In this document: positions 1-12,707 of the stretch, piece after piece
Layout of the letters: each line of letters begins with the position of its first letter
Numbering within the stretch: position 1 is the first letter of the stretch
NCBI GenBank assembly: GCA_016081115.2
Contig: JABTTQ020003464.1
Location: forward strand, 372,001-436,000
Length of the DNA stretch: 64,000 bases
Direction: 5' to 3'
Source of the DNA: Rehmannia glutinosa
Taxonomy: Eukaryota; Streptophyta; Magnoliopsida; Lamiales; Orobanchaceae
Notes under the pieces: model-generated
What the model was told of the DNA's origin: nothing
Databases searched by the model: none
The model's input: only the letters and a program-made list of their open reading frames with translations
Translations under genes and position numbers: made by a program

Positions 1-274
1 TATATCAAGTCCCCCCGAATTTAATACGGTATCAGACGAGCGGGCCCCATGCTCGGCCCGGTGTCTTGTAATCGATATGATGTGATTAGTCATGGAGGAT
101 CATATGATGATGATTAATGAATTGACGATCTCATATCACTAATTGGTTTTAGGATGAAAACTCACCTGGTAGACTTATGCTCTCCCTCTCGTATTAGGTA
201 CACTTCATGTGTGGGTCCGCCTCGATCTTAATTTGTGTTATGTGCACTAGGGCTACGTACGTGAATAGCACGCT
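1..274. other. Intergenic or retroelement flank, no gene
   Basis: I see no open reading frame of substance here. A short string near 28-40 (GGTATCAGACGAGC) loosely resembles an initiator-tRNA primer-binding site of an LTR element, so this could be the edge of an older retroelement, but no LTR partner is visible inside the window. Confidence 0.3.
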
Positions 275-279
275 ACACT

Positions 280-1345
280 TGTTGGAAATTTTGGTTTTGA
301 TAAAGAGGGTGTCGACCCGACTTTGACTAATTTTTCGGTGGCTAAATATTTAATTCTGGAGGAATTAAATTATATATTATTAATCTATGTTTGAGTAGAT
401 GTTCGTAGTATATTTTATTTCTCAAACCGAATTTCGGAGAGTGAGAAATTAATACACGAAGGTAGCCACATAAATGGGCATTATGTAAAGATTATGTAAA
501 GGGAGATGAAATGTTTTTCCCTTATCCACATGGAATACAAATCATTGTTTATCCTAGTTTATTTACTAGAAGGTGTTATAGGTTGTGTAAACTATAACAC
601 AAGTGGGCCACATGCCCGCGCGCCCGCCCGGCCCGGCCTCGTCGGGGCCTGGGATCGGGCTTGGGCTTGGGCATGGTCTGGGATTGGGCTTGGGCGGGCC
701 GACCCTATTGGGCCTGGGGTCCAGGTCCACTCTGATTTGCCACTCGAAGAAAATGGGTTTGGCCCAAATTCGAGTGATTGTTGGGCTTGTTGGAGCCAAT
801 GAATCGGACATTGTAGGTGTCCGGATTTGTGTGATTTGTTGGAGTTGTAACTCCTCTACAACTCCTGCAGATGGTGGTCACTGAAGTTAGCCCACTACAT
901 TTGATCAGTTATGCAAGTAGTGGGATGTATCACCTGGTTGTTACAAATGATTAATGCCCACTACCCATTTTTTTTTCTCCCGCGGTGGAATGGTTGGCTA
1001 TTTATACATGTTTGTGCATTGCGAGTTTGGGATAGAGAATTCTTACTCCATAAAAAAGCATACACTCATCTTCTCGCATTCTCGCACTAAGTCCAAAGAA
1101 CTTGGTCTTCAAAGACATTTCTAGTTCGAAGGTGTACGTGTTAGTGGTGCTACTACACGTAAGGCGTAAGTCGTTTCATCTTTGGAAGCAATACGTCAAA
1201 CCGTGAGCACTAGCCGGGACATAATTGCTTTGCGAAAAGAGATTTGTCTCGACTCGGCTTACGAAAGTTCTATTGACAAGTTGTAATAACTAGTTCATTT
1301 TATGTAATCTTTGTTTTGTTCTTTGCCATTTTGAATGCATTCCGA
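280..1345 (+). repeat. 5' LTR of Copia element 1
   Basis: The block starts TGTTGGAAATTTTGG and matches 5794-7338 nearly throughout, including the GC-rich stretch of GGGCTTGGGC-like repeats (600-720) and the TATA-like CTATTTATAC near 1000 before the presumed transcription start. The right border is approximate: similarity to the other LTR fades after 1340, shortly before the gag ATG at 1373. A canonical primer-binding site is not visible, so this junction may be deleted. Confidence 0.85.
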
Positions 1346-1372
1346 TTCTCGTAATAATTACCGAACTTTACG

Positions 1373-4300
1373 ATGGCAAGCTCAAGCGAGTAACCCCAAT
1401 CATCCCCTCCTGCTCAAGCCGAGAAACCCGAAAAATTCATGGGTTTCGACTTCAAAGGTGGCAAAAAATGTTATTTTACCCGACTACCCCGAGTCGCAAA
1501 AAGATATCGACCGAGGACGCGCTCCTATTGTTCGAGAACGAAGCGAATCTCAAAAAACGCGGCTGCGTTTGATGCATGGGGTCAAGGTGATTTCTGTGTC
1601 GTGAATCGTGTCCTAAATGGACTTAGTGATGCACTTTACTGAGTGTGTATTGTCTTTGTGAAATCCTCCAAAGAATTGTGGGATTCTTTGGAGAAGAAGT
1701 ACAAAACCAAGGATGCCTAGCACAAAGAAATTTGTTGTCGGTAAGTTCTTAGATTTTGTGATGGTTGATTCTAAAACCGTGATGGAACAAGTTGAAGTTC
1801 CAGTTGATCCTACATGAAATCTCTACCGAGGAATGGCTTTGCGGAAGCATTCAAGTGGCCGCCTTGATTGAGAAATTACCCCCAAGTTGGAGGGATTTCA
1901 AGAATTATTTCAAACATAAGCGAAAGGAGATGGACTAGATGATCGATTGTCAAACTCGAATTGAGGAAGACAATAGGAGGATTGACTCTAAGTCCAAACT
2001 TGTCCCTATGGAGTCAAAGCCAACTTGATGGAGCACGGCTCATCAAGTAATTCAAGAAAATGCCTAACGATAAAGGAAAGAAACCGGCGGTTGGAAAATT
2101 CCGGGGAGTTTGCTACAATCGTGGCAAACCGAACCATATGGCAAAGGAGGTCGTCACCAAAGAAAAAAAAGAAAACAAAATCGCGATCCAATACTAATGT
2201 GGTTGAAGAAAGGGAGTGGCGGATGTTGACATGTCGGCGGTGGTGTTTGAAGCCAATTTGGTGGATAACCCAAAAGAATGGTTTGTGGATACCCGTGCCA
2301 CTTGCCATATGTTTCGACGTCGGGATGCATTCTCTTCTTACATCCCATCGACCAGGAAGGAAGCTCCATATGGGGAATCACGCCTCTTCGATGTTGTTGG
2401 GGTTGGAATGGTGGTGTTAAAGCTTACTTCGGGAAAGGAGTTGAAGGTGAAGGATGTCTTTGCATGTTCGGACATCCGCAAAAATGCAGTTTCGGGTTAT
2501 TTTTTGGTCAACCATGGGTTTAGACTAGTTTTTAGTCCGAAAACTTTGTCTTCGCAAATTTGGACAGTTCCTTGGTAGGGGTTATCTAGACTAAGGACTA
2601 TTCAAAATGAATGTAAATTGTCGCCGTTTTGGCGAGAATATGAATAAGAATGAATCTTCTTCTGTTTATATTGATGAGTGCTCTAATTTATGACATATTA
2701 GATTAGGACATGTAAATCTGAATGCTATAAAAAGATTGGTAAATTTAGAATTGATTAATTTACAAGCAAACTCACACGAGAAAATGTGAAGTTTGTGTTG
2801 AAGCTAAAATGGCTAAATTACCGTTTCATTCGGTAGAAAGGAGCACTTCACCTTTAGAGTTGATACACATTGATGTGTGTGATCTAAAATTTGTGTAAAC
2901 TAAAGGTGGTAAAAAATATTTCATCACATTTATTGATGATTGAACAAGGTTTGGCTACTTATACTTGTTAAGAAGCAAAGATGAAGCATTAGAGGCTTTT
3001 AAGAATTATAAAAATGAAGTTGAAAATCAACTTGGCAGCCGGATTAAAATAATTCGGAGTGACAGAGGTGTCAAATATGTTGCACCATTTGAAGAACTAT
3101 GTACCCAGTCGGGCATAATTCATCAAACAACACACCATATTCACTACGATCTAACGGTGTTCTTTGAACGCAAAAACCGGACTCTAAAAGAGATGATGAA
3201 TGCCACGTTGATAAGTTTAGGATTACCCCAGAATATGTGGGGGAAGCTGTTTTTAATGACCAACCACATATTGAATAAAATACCACTTAAAGGGGAAGAT
3301 AAGGCACCTTACGAATTGTGGAAAAAACGTAAGCCTTCTTATAAATACCTTAAAGTGTGGGGGTGTTTGGCTAAGGTAGCAATATCTAAACCAAAACAAG
3401 TTAAAATTGGACCAAAGACAGAGTTGATTGTGTCTTTGTGGGATATGTATACCAAAGTAGTGCACATAGGTTTATGATACATAAGTCGGAAAATCCGGAA
3501 ATGATGAAGGTACCATAATCGAATCAAGGAATGTTGTATTCTTTGAGGATGTCTACCCTTGTAGAGAAAAGTTAAAAGTGAGTACTAATAAAAGAAACTC
3601 ACGAAGCGCAAGTGGTTCAACACCGAGTTAGTGAAGAACCGAGTCGTGTAAGAAGAGGTCTAAGACGGCTAAGTCTTTTGGGCCATACTACATAACATTT
3701 ATGTTAGATGGTGAGCCAAACTCGATTAAAGAGGCTCTAAGTAGTCCAGATGCTCCGCTCTGGCAAGAAGCTATCAATAGTGAAATCGAGTCCATTCTGC
3801 AGAACCATACTTAGGAGTTGGTTGATCTCTTTGCTGGTCATAAACCTTTAGGATGTAAATGGATCCTAAAGAAGAAGTATAAAGCAGATGGAACTATTGA
3901 TAAGTATAAAGCACGGCTTATAGCCAAAGGCTTTAAACAAAAAGAAGGATATGACTTCTTTGATACCTATTCTCCAGTAACGAGGATTGCGTCTATTCGG
4001 GTGCTTCTTGCGATTACTGCTTTGCACAATCTCAAGATTCATCAGATGGACATCAAGACAGCGTTTCTAAATGGAGAGATAGATCTTTGAAATATACCGG
4101 AACAACTGAAGGTTTTGTTGCACCCGATCAAGAAAAGAAGGTGTGCAAGTTAATAAGATCCTTGTATGCGGACTGAAACAAGCTCCAAAACAATGGCATT
4201 TTAAGTTTGACAATATGATGTTGTCAAATGGATTTAAAATCAACGAGTGTGATAAATGCGTATATGTCAAAGGGACATCGAAGCATTTGTCATAGTTTGT

Positions 4301-4925
4301 CTATACATAGACGATTTGTTGATCAAGGCGTGTAGTCATGATACTATCATGGAGACTAAAAGAATGTTAAAGAGGAACTTTGAAATGAAGGATATGGGGA
4401 CCTGGCCGATGTAATCCTTGGGATAAAAATCGTGAGAACTCGATGGAATTAACTTGTCATAATCCCACTATGTGGAGAAAGTGCTCAAGAAATTCAATGC
4501 TTTTTGATTCACGTCAAAGACGCCCATTGATTTAAGTATAAATATGGTTGTTAATAAAGGAGAACCAGTGGCTCGGATGGAATACTCACGTATAATAGGC
4601 GATCGATGTACATCACAAATTGTACACGTCCGACTTGGCCTACCCCTGTAAATATGTTGAGTAGGTTCACGAGCAATCCAAGCCATGAGCATTGGAAAGC
4701 GTTACAGGGTGTTAAAATACTTAAAGTATACCTTGGATTATGGGCTATACTACTCAAAATATCCAATTTGCATTACTTGAAGGATATAGTGGTTTAGTTG
4801 GATTTGATTCGAAAGATTCTTATTCAACTAGTGGATACATATTCACCATTGGAGGTGGTGCGGTATCGTGGAAGTCCATGAAACAAACGTGTATAGCTCA
4901 GTCCACCATGGAATCGAGTTTATAG
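1373..4925 (+). pseudogene. Decayed Copia gag-pol polyprotein
   Basis: Plus-strand remnants appear in several frames. Gag-like text begins at the ATG at 1373 and includes a segment like LNGLSDALY (about 1615) and a degenerate CCHC knuckle (about 2110-2150). A protease-like EWFVDTRATCHM lies at about 2275-2310. The integrase core with SDRGVKY lies at 2965-3477. Reverse transcriptase (KARLIAKGFKQKEGYDF, then MDIKTAFLNGEI) lies at 3818-4090, with YIDD near 4300. RNase H (STSGYIFTIGGGAVSWKS) lies at 4740-4925. Domain order is that of Ty1/Copia. Stops and indels separate every block, so no functional product is expected. Confidence 0.88.
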
Positions 4926-5793
4926 CTTTGGATAAAGCTTTGGTGAAGAAGTAGAGTGGCTTGAAACTTTTTGGAAGATATTCCATGTTGGAGGAAGCTT
5001 GTGCCTTCCGTGATGATTCACTTGTGATAGCCAAGCGGCTATAGGAAGGCACAGAGCAATATGTATAAAGGTAAGTCTAGACATATTCGTCAAAGACACA
5101 ATACCGTTAGACAATTGATCTCAAATGGTGTGATGTCAATTGACTACGTAAAGTCAAAAGACAATTTGCGAGATCCTTTGTGAAATGATGAATCGAGATC
5201 AATTAGGTAAATTGCTAGAGGGAATGGGCTTAAAGTCCACAAAGTAAAAATAAATATCATAGTGATAACCCAACCATGATGACTAGAGATCCCAAGAACT
5301 TGGTTCAATGGAAAAACTAAACTATGAAGGTTATGTTGTAACACTTGGAAACAATGTTATAACCCATCCCTAGAAAATAATACCAAGTGTTGAAACACCG
5401 CAAAGTTGTGGTGAGGCTAAGTCATTTGACTTTTAACGATTCCTACACCTCGTTGAGGTTGAGTATGGGGATACTCGGATAGGAGATCACCTATATAAGT
5501 AAGAAGTGCGGGTTGCTTCAAAGTAACACTTATGAATCCAAAGTGGTGTCCATGGCCGAAACGGACACAAAACGTGAGAACAGAAGGTGTTGAGACCTTA
5601 TTGCGTTAATACTGTTGACTCGGTATACACCGTGGAGGAATAGTTCAAGGCATTAGTCGCCGGTGTACCCGATGGTATTGATTACGGAAGGTTCAAAACC
5701 ATAAGCTACCTTTCCGAATGCAATATTATCTCTTGAGGATCTGTTTTGCGTGTCGCATTCATGCATACATTAATTTCCACTCATGTGGAGGAT

Positions 5794-7338
5794 TGTTGGA
5801 AATTTTGGTTTTGATAAAAGGGTGTCAACCCGACTTTGACCAATTTTTCGGTGGCTAAATATTTAATTATGGAGGAATTAAATTATATATTATTAATCCA
5901 CGTTCGAGTAGATGTTCGTAGTATTTTTATTTCTCAAAACCGAATTTCGGTGAGTGAGAAATTAATACACGAAGGTAGCCATATAAATGTGCATTATGTA
6001 AAGATTATGTAAAGGGAGATGAAAGGATTTTGCCTTATCCCACATGGAATACAAATCATTGTTAATCCTAGTTTATTTACTAGAAGGTGTTATAGGTTGT
6101 GTAAACTATACCACAAGTGGATGATCACAAGTGGGCCACACGCGCGCCCGCCCGGCCCAGCCTCGGCCTCGGCCAGGGCCTGGGCTTGGACTTGGACATG
6201 GGCATGGGGTTGGGCCGGCCCGACCCTATTGGACCCGGGTCCAGGTCCACTAAAGTTTTGCCACTCGAAAATGGGCTTGACCCAAATTCGAGTGACTGTT
6301 GGACTGTTGGAGCCCAATGAATCTGGACATTATAGGTGTCCGATTCGTGTATTGTTGGAGTTGTAACTCTCGCAGTGGTGGTCACCTGAAGTTAGCCCAC
6401 TACCTGATTGTTATGCAGTAGTGGGATGTATCACCTTGGTTGTTACAAGTGATTAATGCCCACTACCCAGTTTTTTTTTCTCCTGCCCGCAGGTGGAATG
6501 GTTGGCTCTCGAAAATGGGCTTAGCCGATTCGAGTATTTGTTGGATTTGTTGGAGCCCTAAATCTGGACATTGTAGGTGTCGATTCATGTGATTGTTGGA
6601 GTTGTAACTCCCGCAGTGGTGGTCACCTGAAGTTAGCCCACTACTCCGATTGTTATGCGGAGTGGGATGTATCACCTTGGTTGTTACAAGTGATTAATGC
6701 CCACTACCTAGTTTTTTCTCCTGCGGGTGGAATGGTTGGCTCTCGAAAATGGGCTTGTCCGGATTCGAGTGAATGTTGGATTTGTTGGAGCCCAATGAAT
6801 CGGACATTGTAGGTGTCCGGTTCGTGATTGTTGGAGTTATAACTCTGCGCAGTGGTGGTCACCTGAAGTTAGCCCACTACCCGATGTTATGCGGTAGTGG
6901 GATGTATCACCTTGGTTGTTACAAGTGATTAATGCCCACTTCCCGATTTTTCTCCCTTGGTGGAATGGTTGGCTATTTATACATGTTTGTGCATTGCGAT
7001 TCGGGATAGAGAATTCTTACTCCATAAAAACATACACTCATCTTCTCGCATTCTCGCACTAAGTCCAAGAACGAGTCCAAAGACATTTCTAGTTCAAAGG
7101 TGCTTACGTGTTAGTGGTGCTACTACACATAAGACGTAAGCCGTTTCATCTTTGGAAGCAATACGTCAAACCGTGAACACTAGCGGGACGTAATTGATTT
7201 GCGAAAAGAGATTCGTCTCGATTCGACTTCGAAAGTTACGTTGACAAGTTATAATAGCTAGTTCATTTTTCGTAATCTTTGTTTCTGTTCTTTGCCATTT
7301 TGAAGGTATTCCCGATTCTGTAACTTTTGTAATCAACA
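5794..7338 (+). repeat. 3' LTR of Copia element 1, with internal triplication
   Basis: Begins TGTTGGAAATTTTGG and ends AATCAACA directly before the ACACT target duplication. It is about 480 bases longer than the 5' LTR because a unit of roughly 235-245 bases, starting at a CTCGAAAATGGGCTT-like string, occurs three times (from about 6260, 6505 and 6740) where the 5' LTR has one copy (from about 742). Each unit ends in GTGGAATGGTTGGCT; the last runs into the TATA-like TATTTATACATG at about 6972. Confidence 0.9.
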
Positions 7339-7343
7339 ACACT

Positions 7344-8292
7344 CGAATGTTGTGTACCACACAGAGAATGAACACGAAGGTCCAACCTTGGTTGAGTTAG
7401 TTTCATGATCTACCCGTTGTTACAACCCTATTTTCTAACTACTTCCAGAAGATATTCTTTCGCCATTGTGTATTGGAGATGAAAAGGCTATTTTCCTAAA
7501 CAACGACCGCAAACATTTAGATAGGATGAAGATGATGTAGAGGTAGTAGATTGGCCAAGCTGGTCCATTTCAGATGCCTTGCATTTTTAGCGCTTAGTGT
7601 AAATTGGGTGGCAAGTCGACGAGATGGCTTGAGAGAACCTAGTGTTTTTTTTATAATCTTTTATAAGATTAAACTTTTGTAATAAGTGATTTTATAGAGC
7701 AGAATAGGGCCATTTACCTATGATAGTGGGAAGTCCATAGATTTAGAGAAATGTAGAATGCCTAAAAAGTCCTTACGACCATTAAGGTGTGCATATTATC
7801 TCCACTTAGCATCTTATACTGTTCACAAGCTGGAAACTAGTTCTCACAACTATAAAATAAAGGGTCTCGCTATTTCGATTCTTCTTCGAGTCTTGGGTCA
7901 GATCTCTCCAATTTGGGCATATTCTAAACATGGGCAAATCCATTGTCGTCCCCAATTCGCACGGGCTTTTCTAGCTCTTTTTCTCTCTTGATAGAGTTTT
8001 AGGCAGCACGAGTTTTTAGGGTTTGTTGAAGCTTCTGAGCATAACGAATCGAAGCCAAAGAAGAATCAAAAGCTTTTATATCAAGACGAATGACGAAGGA
8101 CCAAAGAATGAAAAGTGCAAATTCGATCACTGATGGACCGCTATAGTCTCATTCTTGAGTGATATGGAGCACGACCATCTTATCCACTAAACTAGCTAGA
8201 AGCTATCACTTCAGGTTGAAGCATTAAAATAATAAAGCAGGAAAATGCGGCCGCATAGAAACTACATGACCCCTATTAGTAAAAGAAATACG
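7344..8292. other. Intergenic, no recognised gene
   Basis: Short open frames exist, for example 7758-7991 on the plus strand, but none has recognisable motifs or convincing splice signals. Nothing here can be assigned. Confidence 0.4.
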
Positions 8293-9194
8293 TAAGGTTG
8301 TGATTGGTTGCGAAATTTTTTCCACTATTTTCATTTGTGAGTTGAAATTTTGTTGGAAGTGTGATTGTTTGTGAAAGAAATGAAAATTTTTCAAAGAGAA
8401 CCTTAGGTTGCGATTGGATATGGAAGAGATTCCATTTTCATTCATTTGGATAATTTTTTTGACCAAACATGCGATTGTTTATGAAAATTTTCGTAAAATA
8501 TATTATTCTGTCACTTTCATTTTTTCTCATATCAATCACATATATACATTTTTCACAAAAAACTAATTATTGTTACACATTCTCCCACAAATTTCTTTAT
8601 TCACTCACTCACATATTTCTAACTACCAATTATATCTAATCATTATTTTACTATTTTTCAATCAAATAAACTTTCATCATTACTTTGTCATCTCATATTC
8701 AATCACACTCTCAAAATTCATTTTTTTCTTCCAATTTTTATTTATCACTATTCTCTAGCAAAATGAAAGCATATCCAATCACGCCCTTATTTTCTCTCCA
8801 CTACTAACTCAGGTTTTTTCTCTCACATTTTCCAATATTCCATTATACTACTTATTTTTCTTTACTCCCCCAATTCATATAAAGAATTCTGATAATTTCT
8901 TTAATTTATCACTATTTTTATTATTTCTCTCTTAATCTTGATAACAAAAGATATAAAATGAGATCCATATTGTCTATTTTTGAATCAATTGTTCATTTTT
9001 GTTCAATTTTATTGCATTATATTTTACTATATTTTTTCCACAAACAATCAACATCTCTAAAATATTTTCCATCACATCAACACAATCATTATTTTTTTCT
9101 CTACACATCCAACTTTCACTTTAAAAAAAATTCACCATTATTCTCTCAGAAAATAAAAGTGGATGGAATGAAAGCACAACCAATCACAGCCTTA
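8293..9194. repeat. MITE-like inverted-repeat element with a nested relative
   Basis: The left end TAAGGTTGTGATTGGTTG is mirrored at the right end by CACAACCAATCACAGCCTTA, giving about 18-bp terminal inverted repeats. A second inverted pair of the same type (GGTTGCGATTGGATATGG at about 8405 and its mirror ending CACGCCCTTA at about 8789) lies inside, so two related elements are nested. The interior is strongly AT- and pyrimidine-biased with no coding signal. A related copy lies at about 61524-61974. Confidence 0.6.
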
Positions 9195-9479
9195 GTGGCT
9201 CTGCGGCATAGAAAAAGGGTGAACAAATTCGATAATTTAATTTAAAATAATTAAATAACAAGTAAAATAATAAAAAAACTTTGCCTCTCCTTTTTGGGCT
9301 TTTAGACTCCAAAGGCACAAAACCTCCGGTCCAGATTTTAAGTATTCATTTCGGACTGTTTGCCGAAAAGTCCATGAAGTCAAGCCCAATGTTGTTATCA
9401 TCATACAGAGTACAGATCCAAGGAACTGCATTGTTGTGTAAAATTAGGCACTGTAGACGATAAAAATCTAGGGTTCCAA

Positions 9480-9773
9480 ATGGCCCTCTTTTGCTCACCC
9501 TGTAAGCTCCCGATTCTATGCACTAAATCTCAAATAAATTGTGCAATTCAAACACCCTTTACATCGAAAACATCAATTTCAAAAACCTCCAATTCCGAAA
9601 TTACAAAAAATTCAATTTGTGCTTCAGCTAAATCTGTGGATACATTTATCCAGACAGCTAAATGTCGCTCAAGTTTGAGCTCTCCAGGCGAATTGGATAA
9701 AGATGCTTCCTCTAGTGTCATAATCTTCATCAAAGGTACACATGTTCCATTGGTGTTTAAATTTTAAGGTACA

Positions 9774-9812
<39 letters not shown>

Positions 9813-12707
9813 ATATATATTCGTTTGACATTTTTTATTGATAATTGCTACTGTATTTTTTAAAAGTTTATTTATAGTTCAGGTTTAATTAGTCTGTGAC
9901 ATTTCCATTTAATATGTTTCTGTATAGGAAAGCTGTTATAGAATGGAGGATATGATGTATCACAATGTTTCATCATTCTAATGTTTTCTAATTCATGTTG
10001 TCATTTTCAGCTGTATGTATTACAAATGTGTAAACATTGAATATAGCATATAGTATGTGCAAGGTTAAAAAAGGTTGTGGACTGGTTTGTATCATTGTAT
10101 TGCCTTTCTGTTGCAGAGTGAATTTGTGATGTGATTATTATTGATTTTATTTCAAAAGTAGGCTCGGTTCTTCTCTACTGGTGACTGTTTATTTGTACCT
10201 CTGGGTTTGATTAAAATATGAGCATTGTTTGGATGTTATAATGCAGGACCTATAGCCTTTTCGCGAAGTGTACTACTTGAATTAAGATTCCATTTAGATT
10301 GATGGATTTGAAGCTAAGGATTTCAAATCCATAATAACAAATCCATTGAGATTGTTTGAATAAAGTTATTCTATAATGAATTTCAAATAATTGGAAGCTA
10401 TTTTTGGAGTCATTTGAAATCCTTCCTCCAAATCCTCTTACCAAATCTTGTCATCCAAATGCAACCTAAGAAGATTTAGCTTTGCAATGACATGCAAATT
10501 GGTTAAGATCATGAAAGATTGCAGTCGTTAATCACATTAGTATGCGGGGTGTATTTTCATTGTCTATATAGGGTTAATTACGAAAAGTATCCTCGAGGTA
10601 TGGAGTTGCATTTCTCTCATATATTTTCCATGCCTTTTTATAGTAACGCAAATGAGAGATATGTCAAAGCACATTAAATGTGCTAGCAAAGCTCCCAACT
10701 TCTAACCATTTCATTTTCATCATTTAATATGTGGTGGGCCCCAAATAATCATTGTTTGTGTGGTGGCACACCTAACAATCTCCACCTCCACCACAAAACA
10801 CCACTGGCAAACCAGATAGGACTTTACTGATTTGGCATGTGCAGATGAGTGAAGGCCAATGGTGTTTTTCAATGATTTGGTTTGTGAGCACTGGCATAGA
10901 CAGGGGGCCTCCTGGGCCCTGACCCTCCCCTTTTAAAAAAAATTATTTTACTAAGTAGATTTTTAGGAAAAATATTTTAGTTAATATTTATATGATTTTC
11001 TTTTAGTTTTTTATTCGGCCCACTACTAATTTCGTGTATCAGCCCACCCCGATATATTTCCTGGCGACGCCATTGTTTGCGAGTGGTGTTTTGTGGTGGA
11101 GGTGTAGATTGTTAGGTGTGTCACAACATAAACATCAATTATGTGGGGCTCACAACATATTAAAGGATGAAATAAAATGATTAGAGGTTGGGAGTTTTGT
11201 TAGCATATTTGATGTGCTTTGACATCTCCCCCTTGGTTTGTCTATAAAAAGACATGAGGAGCAAATGAGAGAAATGAATCCAACCGAGAGAGAAGCAAGA
11301 GGAATGTAGATAAAGTGTAGCATTTGGGGAGATCAATTTGTGCTGAATCTAAATGTGATAAGTTCGGAGAAACACTCGGGGTATTTTTCTCTTGGGACAA
11401 TTCAAAGGAGTTGAGAGAGTGTTCTTTGATTACTTGTAAAGTGTTGTTCGATTCTTATTTTCTTGGGTTTGGTCCATAAAACTCAAGTGTTGTGTTTTTC
11501 TTCGACCAGAAAATTCTTTATTAGTAAAGAACAGAAACTCTCGTGGATGTAGGCGAGTTTTGCAGAACCACATAAAATCTCTTTGTGCATTTTATATTAT
11601 GTCAATATCATTTGTTTTTGTCATCATCTTGTTGGTGTGATATGTCGGATATTCCAGACAAATCAAATCTCAGATCAAAACACACCTCCGATGTGCCCAA
11701 CACTAAGAAAACCCAACTAATTTCAAGATTACTAAAAGAACCCATGAGGTTTGATTCCTTCTAACATTTTACCTTAGGTGTTAGTTGACCTAGCGAAATT
11801 TGCTAACGTCATCAACACAATTGACCTCTGCAGTATTATTGTTCACAAATTACATAACATAAAAAATCCTCAGGATCTTACAAATACCATCCTTTTGGTT
11901 ATGTAGAAGAAACAATTTCATCATCTTGTTACGAAGAAGGAACCATTTTCACCCTATGGTTTTCCATCAATTACATATGCAAAAAATCTAAGGGTAATTT
12001 TGTCAATTCACTTCTTTCTTTCGACAGATTTTCTTCTTTTCTTGGGGGGTGGGGGGAATTCCTCTAGGGGTATTATCGACTTTACACAAATTCCATTAAT
12101 TTTCCGTCGTCCCTCAGATCTCATGGGTACTTTTTGTAATTTTGAAACTTACCTTGGTTTTTTTTGTATTACCCCAAACCTGAAGGGTACTTTTTATTAT
12201 TAACCCTATTTAATTTCTTAATGGGTCGCCTAACACATACACATTGATACACACAGATCGGGCGCAATCAACTCGGAGGAGGAAGCTTGATGGCGGCATT
12301 TTCCCGATTTGGAGAAGTAAGTCGAGGTGCAACTCGCCCCAGCCTTATAACCTCTAATACATTGTACAAATTTATCATCTTTGCCCTCTTGAAAATAACC
12401 AGAGTTAATTTTATATATGCCGACAGTAAAAGTCATTAGACACAAGCAGACTAAGCAATCTCTAGGATTTGCATATGTCTGGTTTATAAGAGAAGAGCAT
12501 GCACAAGCTGCTGTGGACGAGATGAATGGAGAGGTAAGCCGTAAGCATCCTCTATCTTGATTCAGCAAGTTTTAATTGTCAATAATTTTCTTGACTTGGA
12601 AATGCTTGACTGCTGTCCAGTTTTTCGAGGGCAGATTTATAAATGTTTCGCTCGCAAGGTTCGGATCTTGCAAAACTCGTCTGAACCATAGTCCGTACAA
12701 GTTCTAG
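9480..12707 (+). CDS. Organelle-targeted RRM RNA-binding protein (ORRM-like)
   Basis: Predicted exons are 9480-9735, 12279-12326, 12427-12533 and 12621-12707, all with GT-AG borders and consistent phase, giving about 165 residues. The first ~80 residues are rich in Ser, Thr and basic residues with few acids, as in a plastid or mitochondrial transit peptide. The RRM follows: VIIFIKG is the RNP2-like strand, LGFAYVWF is RNP1, and the last strand is GRFINVSLA. Family members bind organelle transcripts, several in RNA editing. The border of exon 2 is uncertain: the acceptor at 12279 keeps the frame but drops about seven residues between the RNP2 strand and helix 1 that RRMs usually have, while an acceptor at 12257 restores the length but breaks the frame by one base. 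Intron 1 (2.5 kb) is filled with repeat DNA. The gene may be functional with a sequencing slip, or slightly damaged. Confidence 0.72.
9777..9810. repeat. AT dinucleotide microsatellite
   Basis: An uninterrupted run of alternating A and T lies just after exon 1 of the RRM gene, within its first intron. Confidence 0.9.
10651..11230. repeat. Inverted repeat with 260-base spacer
   Basis: Left arm 10651-10814 and right arm 11075-11230 are reverse complements with some differences; the shared piece includes CACACCTAACA on the left and TGTTAGGTGTG on the right. The spacer (about 10888-11070) holds a copy of a dispersed repeat with GGGGGCCTCCTGGGCC followed by an A-rich stretch; a relative lies at 26760-26935. 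The right arm overlaps the start of the LTR-like block at 11110, so the left arm looks like an inverted fragment of the same retroelement. Confidence 0.7.
11110..11702 (+). repeat. Probable Copia LTR remnant with preceding polypurine tract
   Basis: The block begins TGTTAGGTGTG and ends in CCCAACA. It is preceded by GTGGTGGAGGTGTAGAT, which resembles a Copia polypurine tract, so this is likely a 3' LTR. A TATA-like string (TCTATAAAAAG) is at about 11239. No clear target duplication is seen and no coding region belongs to it. It lies in intron 1 of the RRM gene. Confidence 0.5.

Larger units (their letters stand above)
280..7338 (+). mobile_element. Ty1/Copia LTR retrotransposon, degenerate, complete ends
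   Basis: Two long direct repeats beginning TGTTGGAAATTTTGG flank a plus-strand internal region with Copia-type gag, protease, integrase, reverse transcriptase (YIDD box near 4300) and RNase H remnants in the Copia order. The element is bounded by the 5-bp direct repeat ACACT at 275-279 and 7339-7343, a typical target-site duplication, and the right LTR ends in CA. A purine-rich stretch (CATGTGGAGGAT) precedes the right LTR. The coding region is broken by many stops and frameshifts, so the element cannot be autonomous. The internal region resembles the gag of the minus-strand element at 31205-34990. Confidence 0.92.

Noticed and set aside
603..884. Overlapping Gly/Pro-rich open frames on both strands
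   Set aside because: They arise from GC-rich repeats inside the 5' LTR of Copia element 1; the same block recurs in the 3' LTR.
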